Assembly: GCA_964561005.1 (NCBI GenBank)
Contig: CAZLNO010000161.1
Span: forward strand, 1 to 5,164
From: CAZLNO01 sp964561005
GTDB lineage: Bacteria; Pseudomonadota; Alphaproteobacteria; Kiloniellales; Rhodovibrionaceae
Length of the DNA stretch: 5,164 nt
Direction: 5' to 3'
The notes beneath the pieces were generated by a model. That model was not told where the DNA came from. It saw only the letters and a list, made by a program, of their open reading frames with translations, and did not search any database. Each line of letters opens with the position of its first letter. Within the stretch, counting starts at the first letter, position 1. Both the position numbers and the translations under genes were made by a program. Below are positions 1 to 5,164 of this stretch, piece after piece.

Positions 1-2343
<2,343 letters not shown>

Positions 2344-2345
2344 CG

Positions 2346-2359
2346 CCTCGTCACCCCTC
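2346..2359 (-). promoter_or_regulatory. Ribosome binding site of ppdK, embedded in the end of glyS
   Basis: GAGGGG (2359-2354) is formed by the last two sense codons of glyS (Glu-Gly) and lies 10 bases before the ppdK ATG. A second GAGG (2349-2346) is only 2 bases from the ATG, too close to work well alone. The placement implies that ribosomes finishing glyS re-initiate on ppdK, that is, translational coupling (inference). It supports the ATG at 2343 as the start, and that start also gives the family-typical N-terminus MTKWVYSFG. Confidence 0.7.
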
Positions 2360-4489
2360 GATCCTGGCGAAGTCCGCGACCTGACGCAGGGTCGCGTCGA
2401 TGCGCTTGAGCAGCCGCAGCCGGTTTTGCCGCAGCGCAACATCATCGGCGTTCACTGTAACACGATCGAAAAAGGAGTCGACCGGCCTGCGCAACTCGGC
2501 CAGGGCCGACATGGCGCGGGTGAAGTCTTCGCGGTGCAGCGCGGCGGCCGCGGTCTCGGCGGCGGCGTCGAGGGCGTCGCGCAGCGCGATCTCCTCCGGC
2601 GCTTGCAGCTTGTCCGTCGCGACCTCGCCCCCGTGGGTCGTCTTGTCCTTCTTCTCCTCGATGCGCACGATGTTGGCGGCGCGGCGGTAGGCGACCAGCA
2701 GGTTGGCGCCGTCGTCGCTCTCCAGAAAGGCCCGCAGCGCCTCCACCCGCGCCAGCAGGCGCACCAGGTCGTCCTCCGGCCCGCCGCCCGGCCGCTCGAC
2801 CGCGAAGACGGCGGCGATGAGATCGTGGCGCACGCCGCGGTCGCGCAGCACCACCTTCAGCCGCTCGGCCAGGAAGTCGAGGATTTCCCCGACCAGCAGG
2901 CGCTCCGGCGTCTCCGCCCCGGCCTTGGCGGCCCGGTCGTGCAGCGCCTGGCGCGCGCCCTCGGGCTGCAGCCGCAGCGCCTCCGCGAAGGCCTCGGCCA
3001 GCGGCAGGCGCGGCTTGTTCTCCACGACCAGGCGGATGATGCCGAGCGCGGCGCGTCGCAGGGCGAAGGGGTCCTTGCTGCCGGTGGGCTTCTCGTCGAT
3101 GGCGAAGAAGCCGGTCAGGGTGTCGATCTTGTCCGCCAGCGCCACGGCCACCGACACCGGCGCGGACGGACAACGATCGTTCGGGCCGAGCGGCGAGTAG
3201 TGCGCGGCGATCGCCTCCGCCACCTCGGGCGCCTCGCCGTCGGCCAGGGCGTAGTAGCGGCCCATGACGCCCTGCAGCTCCGGGAACTCGCCCACCATGT
3301 CCGTGGTCAGGTCGGCCTTGGCCAGCAGCGCGGCCGAGCGCACCTTGTCGCGGTCGGCGCCCTCGATGTGTTCCGCGAGGGCCACCGCCAGGCCGTCGAT
3401 GCGGTCGATCTTGTCGTGCAGCGTGCCCAGCTTCGCATGAAACACCACGTCGCCCAGCGCGCCGACGCGGTCGCGCAGCGGCGTCTTGCGGTCCTGGTCC
3501 CAGAAGAACCGCGCGTCGGCCAGGCGCGCGCGCAGCACGCGCTCGTTGCCGGCGACGATGGCCGCGCCGCCGTCCGGCGTCCCGATGTTGGCGACCAGGA
3601 CGAAACGGTTGGCCAGCCGGCCGTCGGGCGTCTCGGTGGCGAAGTACTTCTGGTGCGCGCGCATGGAGGTGGTCAGCACCTCCGGCGGCAGCGCCATGAA
3701 CTGCTCGTCGATGGTGCCCAGCAGCGGCACCGGCCACTCGGTCAGCCCGGCGTTCTCGTCCAGCAGCGCCGGGTCGTCCTTCAGCCGCAACCCTTCCGCC
3801 GCCGCCAGCTTTTCCGCGCCGGCGCGGATGATGTCGCGCCGCTCCGCCGGGTCGAGGATGACATAGGCGCTGTGGAGCTTGTCCTTGTAATCCGCGAAGG
3901 ACGTCACCTGGATCGGGTCGGGCGCCAGGAAACGGTGGCCGCGCGTCGCGTTGCCGAATGCCAGTGCGGCCCCGTCCAGGTCCAGCGCCCCCGGCACGGC
4001 CCTGCCGTCGAACAGCGCCAGGATACTGTGTAGCGGCCGCACATAGCGCAGGGCATGATCGGCCCAGCGCATCGACTTCGGCCAGGGCAGCTCGCGCACA
4101 AGCTGCGGCACAACCTCGCCCAGCACCTCCGCCGTCGGCCGGCCCTGGATATGCCGGACGGCGAAGTAGAAGGCACCCTTCTCGGTCTCGCGCACCTCCG
4201 CCTCGTCCAGCGACGCCAGCCCCTGGGCGCGCAGGAAGCCCTGCACCGCCTTCTCCGGCGCGCCGACCTTGGGGCCCTTGGTTTCCCTGGTCACGTCCGG
4301 CTGCTTGTCCGGCAGGCCCTCGACGACCAGCGTCAGGCGGCGCGGCGTGGCATGGCTGGCGATGTCGTCGAAGTGCAGGCCGGCGTCGCTCAGCTTGTCG
4401 CGCGCCAGACGCGCCAGATCGCCGACCGCGCGCGCCTGCATGCGCGCCGGGATTTCCTCGGAGAACAGTTCCAGCAGGAATTCAGCCAC
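2351..4489 (-). CDS. glyS: Glycyl-tRNA synthetase beta subunit
   Basis: Beta subunit of the bacterial alpha2-beta2 glycyl-tRNA synthetase. The alpha subunit carries the catalytic core; beta supplies tRNA recognition and is needed for aminoacylation in the cytoplasm. The protein is 712 residues, close to the usual 690-720, and complete. Seen in order: the family-typical start FLLELFSEEIPARMQ (4-18); MRAHQKYFA (276-284); NERVLRARLADARFFWDQD (315-333); LGTLHDKIDRI (354-364), in the part of the family described as HD-like; KADLTTDMVGEFPELQG (391-407); DKIDTLTGFFAIDEKPTGSK (453-472) followed by DPFALRRAALGI (473-484); and a C-terminal DALR-type anticodon-binding region with FFDRVTVNADDVALRQNRL (673-691). 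The start is GTG (4489-4487), chosen because it gives the conserved N-terminus directly and has GAGG 7 bases upstream. The stop TGA at 2353-2351 is 7 bases before ppdK. The glyQ end lies 240 bases upstream. No frameshift or missing block was seen. Confidence 0.98.
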   Translation of the reverse strand: MAEFLLELFSEEIPARMQARAVGDLARLARDKLSDAGLHFDDIASHATPRRLTLVVEGLPDKQPDVTRETKGPKVGAPEKAVQGFLRAQGLASLDEAEVRETEKGAFYFAVRHIQGRPTAEVLGEVVPQLVRELPWPKSMRWADHALRYVRPLHSILALFDGRAVPGALDLDGAALAFGNATRGHRFLAPDPIQVTSFADYKDKLHSAYVILDPAERRDIIRAGAEKLAAAEGLRLKDDPALLDENAGLTEWPVPLLGTIDEQFMALPPEVLTTSMRAHQKYFATETPDGRLANRFVLVANIGTPDGGAAIVAGNERVLRARLADARFFWDQDRKTPLRDRVGALGDVVFHAKLGTLHDKIDRIDGLAVALAEHIEGADRDKVRSAALLAKADLTTDMVGEFPELQGVMGRYYALADGEAPEVAEAIAAHYSPLGPNDRCPSAPVSVAVALADKIDTLTGFFAIDEKPTGSKDPFALRRAALGIIRLVVENKPRLPLAEAFAEALRLQPEGARQALHDRAAKAGAETPERLLVGEILDFLAERLKVVLRDRGVRHDLIAAVFAVERPGGGPEDDLVRLLARVEALRAFLESDDGANLLVAYRRAANIVRIEEKKDKTTHGGEVATDKLQAPEEIALRDALDAAAETAAAALHREDFTRAMSALAELRRPVDSFFDRVTVNADDVALRQNRLRLLKRIDATLRQVADFARIEG

Positions 4490-4496
4490 CGTGGCG

Positions 4497-4502
4497 CCTC
4501 GC
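4497..4502 (-). promoter_or_regulatory. Ribosome binding site of glyS
   Basis: GCGAGG (4502-4497) ends 7 bases before the GTG start of glyS, a normal spacing for a one-mismatch Shine-Dalgarno. A better-looking GGAG at 4509-4506 is 16 bases away, too far for direct use. The site with the GTG start is moderate in strength, so glyS translation could be sensitive to the folded spacer upstream (inference). Confidence 0.7.
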
Positions 4503-4530
4503 TTGCTCCAAGGTCATGAATGCGCGCCGT

Positions 4531-4586
4531 GACGCGCCACGCCGGGCGCGTCCCCCTCCCTGGCCCTCCCCCAAAGGGGAGGGGAC
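4531..4586 (+). repeat. Two-hairpin intergenic repeat, copy A
   Basis: A 56-base unit with two perfect stems. Stem 1: GACGCGCC (4531-4538) pairs with GGCGCGTC (4545-4552), 6-base loop. Stem 2: CCCTCCCC (4564-4571) pairs with GGGGAGGG (4576-4583), 4-base loop CAAA. The linker between the stems is C-rich and contains CCTGG. The unit closes with GAC at 4584-4586 by sense. It matches copy B in opposite orientation, 34 of 41 positions over 4546-4586 without gaps. It resembles REP-type or other palindromic intergenic repeats of G+C-rich proteobacteria; membership in a named family was not tested. Confidence 0.75.
4552..4572 (-). other. Guanine-quadruplex motif on the sense strand, glyS-proximal
   Basis: On the minus (mRNA-sense) strand there are four G-runs: 4572-4568, 4566-4564, 4560-4558 and 4556-4552 (lengths 5, 3, 3, 5), with loops of 1, 3 and 1 bases. 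This meets the usual G3+ N1-7 pattern with very short loops. It overlaps stem 2 and part of stem 1 of repeat copy A, so hairpins and quadruplex would exclude each other. It lies 62 bases upstream of the glyS start. Actual folding is inferred. Confidence 0.5.
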
Positions 4587-4614
4587 GCTGTTTTGAAGGG
4601 CGGGGCTCTCATTG

Positions 4615-4642
4615 GCGGTCGCCGAGCACGCACGGCGACCGC
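4615..4642. repeat. Ten-base-pair hairpin between the two repeat copies
   Basis: GCGGTCGCCG (4615-4624) and CGGCGACCGC (4633-4642) are exact inverted repeats around an 8-base loop. The hairpin sits near the centre of the 71-base gap between repeat copies A and B and is not part of either unit. No U-tract follows it on either strand, so it is not a standard terminator. It could be a protein-binding palindrome or an RNA stem; the sequence alone does not decide. Confidence 0.65.
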
Positions 4643-4647
4643 GAAGG

Positions 4648-4670
4648 CCCCCACCCAGTCCCTTCCCCCC
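4648..4670 (-). other. Guanine-quadruplex motif on the sense strand, glyQ-proximal
   Basis: Minus-strand G-runs are at 4670-4665, 4662-4660, 4656-4654 and 4652-4648 (lengths 6, 3, 3, 5), with loops of 2, 3 and 1 bases. It satisfies the G3+ N1-7 pattern. It spans one arm of repeat copy B stem 2 and the flanking bases outside the repeat, so it is not simply the counterpart of the motif in copy A. Folding is predicted from pattern only. Confidence 0.45.
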
Positions 4671-4710
4671 TGGGGGAAGGCCAGGATGGGGGACGCGGCG
4701 CAGCCGCGTC
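4658..4710 (-). repeat. Two-hairpin intergenic repeat, copy B (inverted)
   Basis: The same unit as copy A on the opposite strand, 53 bases; the length difference is entirely the stem 1 loop (3 instead of 6). Read on plus-strand coordinates, stem 1 is GACGCGGC (4692-4699) with GCCGCGTC (4703-4710), and stem 2 is CCTTCCCC (4661-4668) with GGGGAAGG (4673-4680). Both stems are perfect although the arm sequences differ from copy A, because the differences are paired (one C/G swap in stem 1, one C-G to T-A change in stem 2). It starts 19 bases after the glyQ stop codon. Confidence 0.75.
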
Positions 4711-4729
4711 AGGGCGCGCGGCCCCGCCA

Positions 4730-5164
4730 TCAGTCCCGCCCCGTCCGGCTTTCCAGCCAGGCCTCGCAGCAGCCCTTGGCGAGGGCGCGGACGCGGGCGA
4801 TGTAGGCCTGGCGCTCGGTCACCGAGATGACCCCGCGCGCGTCCAGCAGGTTGAACAGGTGGCTGGCCTTCATGCAGTGGTCATAGGCCGGCAGCGGCAG
4901 CGGCGCGTCCAGCCCCAGCAGGTGGTTGCACGCCGCCTCGGCCTCGGCGAACTGGCGGAACAGCACCTCGGTGTCGGCGTGCTCGAAGTTGAAGGCGGAG
5001 AACTCGCGCTCGGCCTGGTGGAAGACGTCGCGGTAGGTCTTGCCGCCCCCCTTTGGATCGTTGGGGTCCTTGGGCACGCCGTCCCAGTCCAGGTCGAAGA
5101 CGTTCTCCACGCCCTGGACGTACATCGCCAGGCGCTCCAGCCCGTAGGTCAGCTCCACCGAGAC
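4730..5164 (-). CDS. glyQ: Glycyl-tRNA synthetase alpha subunit, C-terminal half only
   Basis: Alpha (catalytic, class II) subunit of the heterotetrameric glycyl-tRNA synthetase; it activates glycine with ATP and partners with the GlyS beta subunit encoded just downstream. Only the last 144 residues are visible; the family is about 290-310, so the start is outside the window. The first visible residues are VSVELTYGLERLAMYVQGVENVFDL by sense, containing the conserved ELTYGLERLAMYVQG stretch with the class II motif 3 arginine (visible residue 11). Further on are TYRDVFHQAEREFSAFNFEHAD, PLPLPAYDHCMKASHLFNLLDARG and VISVTERQAYIARVRALAKGCCEAW, all typical of the GlyQ C-terminal helical part. The frame is open to the window edge, so the GTG at 5158-5156 is an internal valine and not a start. 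The stop is TGA at 4732-4730. GlyQ identity is very secure; the completeness of the gene cannot be judged. Confidence 0.98.
   Translation of the reverse strand, partial: VSVELTYGLERLAMYVQGVENVFDLDWDGVPKDPNDPKGGGKTYRDVFHQAEREFSAFNFEHADTEVLFRQFAEAEAACNHLLGLDAPLPLPAYDHCMKASHLFNLLDARGVISVTERQAYIARVRALAKGCCEAWLESRTGRD

Larger units (their letters stand above)
4490..4729. other. Structured glyQ-glyS intergenic spacer
   Basis: This 240-base non-coding spacer separates the genes for two subunits of one enzyme. It holds, from the glyQ side: a two-hairpin repeat copy (4710-4658), a separate hairpin (4642-4615), and an inverted second copy of the repeat (4586-4531), then about 40 bases leading to glyS with its ribosome binding site. 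No convincing -35/-10 pair and no stem followed by a U-tract was seen in the direction of transcription, so neither a glyS promoter nor a classical intrinsic terminator for glyQ can be claimed. It may act as a processing, stabilising or attenuating element of a shared transcript, or be a neutral repeat insertion. Confidence 0.8.

Noticed and set aside
2442..3737. 431-codon minus-strand frame inside glyS
   Set aside because: Low-complexity Arg/Gly/Ala translation in an alternative frame of glyS.
4564..4594. Plus-strand intrinsic terminator (G+C-rich stem followed by TTTT)
   Set aside because: The four-T tract is 7 bases after the stem and short, and no plus-strand gene would need it.
4482..4730. 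82-codon minus-strand frame filling the glyQ-glyS spacer
   Set aside because: The peptide is the translation of the hairpin repeats (PGGKGLGGG and PSPLGEGQGGG). It has no ribosome binding site of its own and overlaps both the glyQ stop and the glyS start; it is repeat-derived and not a gene.
4593..4830. Overlapping 70- and 72-codon plus-strand frames
   Set aside because: They span the repeats and antisense glyQ, are Arg/Pro-rich, and show no family resemblance.
5156..5158. GTG as the start of glyQ
   Set aside because: The conserved GlyQ sequence continues upstream in frame to the window edge, and a 142-residue protein would lack most of the catalytic domain.

Overview
The window is a strongly G+C-rich chromosomal segment from what looks like an alphaproteobacterium, perhaps of the Rhodospirillales or a nearby order. 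That placement is inferred from three things: the GlyS N-terminus (LLELFSEEIPARMQ style), the GlyQ C-terminal half, and the gene order glyQ - glyS - ppdK. It comes from recalled family sequences, not from a search. All genes lie on the minus strand, so transcription runs from high to low coordinates. No gene on the plus strand is supported.

In transcription order: (1) 5164-4730, the C-terminal half of glyQ, the alpha subunit of the heterotetrameric glycyl-tRNA synthetase; its start lies beyond the window. (2) 4729-4490, a 240-base intergenic spacer packed with secondary structure. It holds two copies of a two-hairpin repeat in opposite orientation, a third hairpin between them, and two guanine-quadruplex-type motifs on the transcribed-sense strand. 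(3) 4489-2351, a complete glyS (beta subunit, 712 residues, GTG start). (4) 2343-1, ppdK (pyruvate, phosphate dikinase), starting 7 bases after the glyS stop and cut by the window edge after 781 residues.

GlyQ and GlyS together make the enzyme that charges tRNA-Gly. PpdK interconverts pyruvate and phosphoenolpyruvate and is a metabolic neighbour, not a translation partner. glyS and ppdK are almost certainly co-transcribed and probably translationally coupled. Whether glyQ shares that transcript is less clear, because the structured spacer separates it from glyS.

The three proteins are ordinary, intact (as far as seen) housekeeping enzymes with the expected catalytic motifs. I see no defence system, mobile element gene, CRISPR array or RNA gene. 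The only unusual content is the glyQ-glyS spacer. Its two repeat copies differ by paired base changes that preserve both stems, which points to a folded repeat family and not to random G+C-rich sequence.
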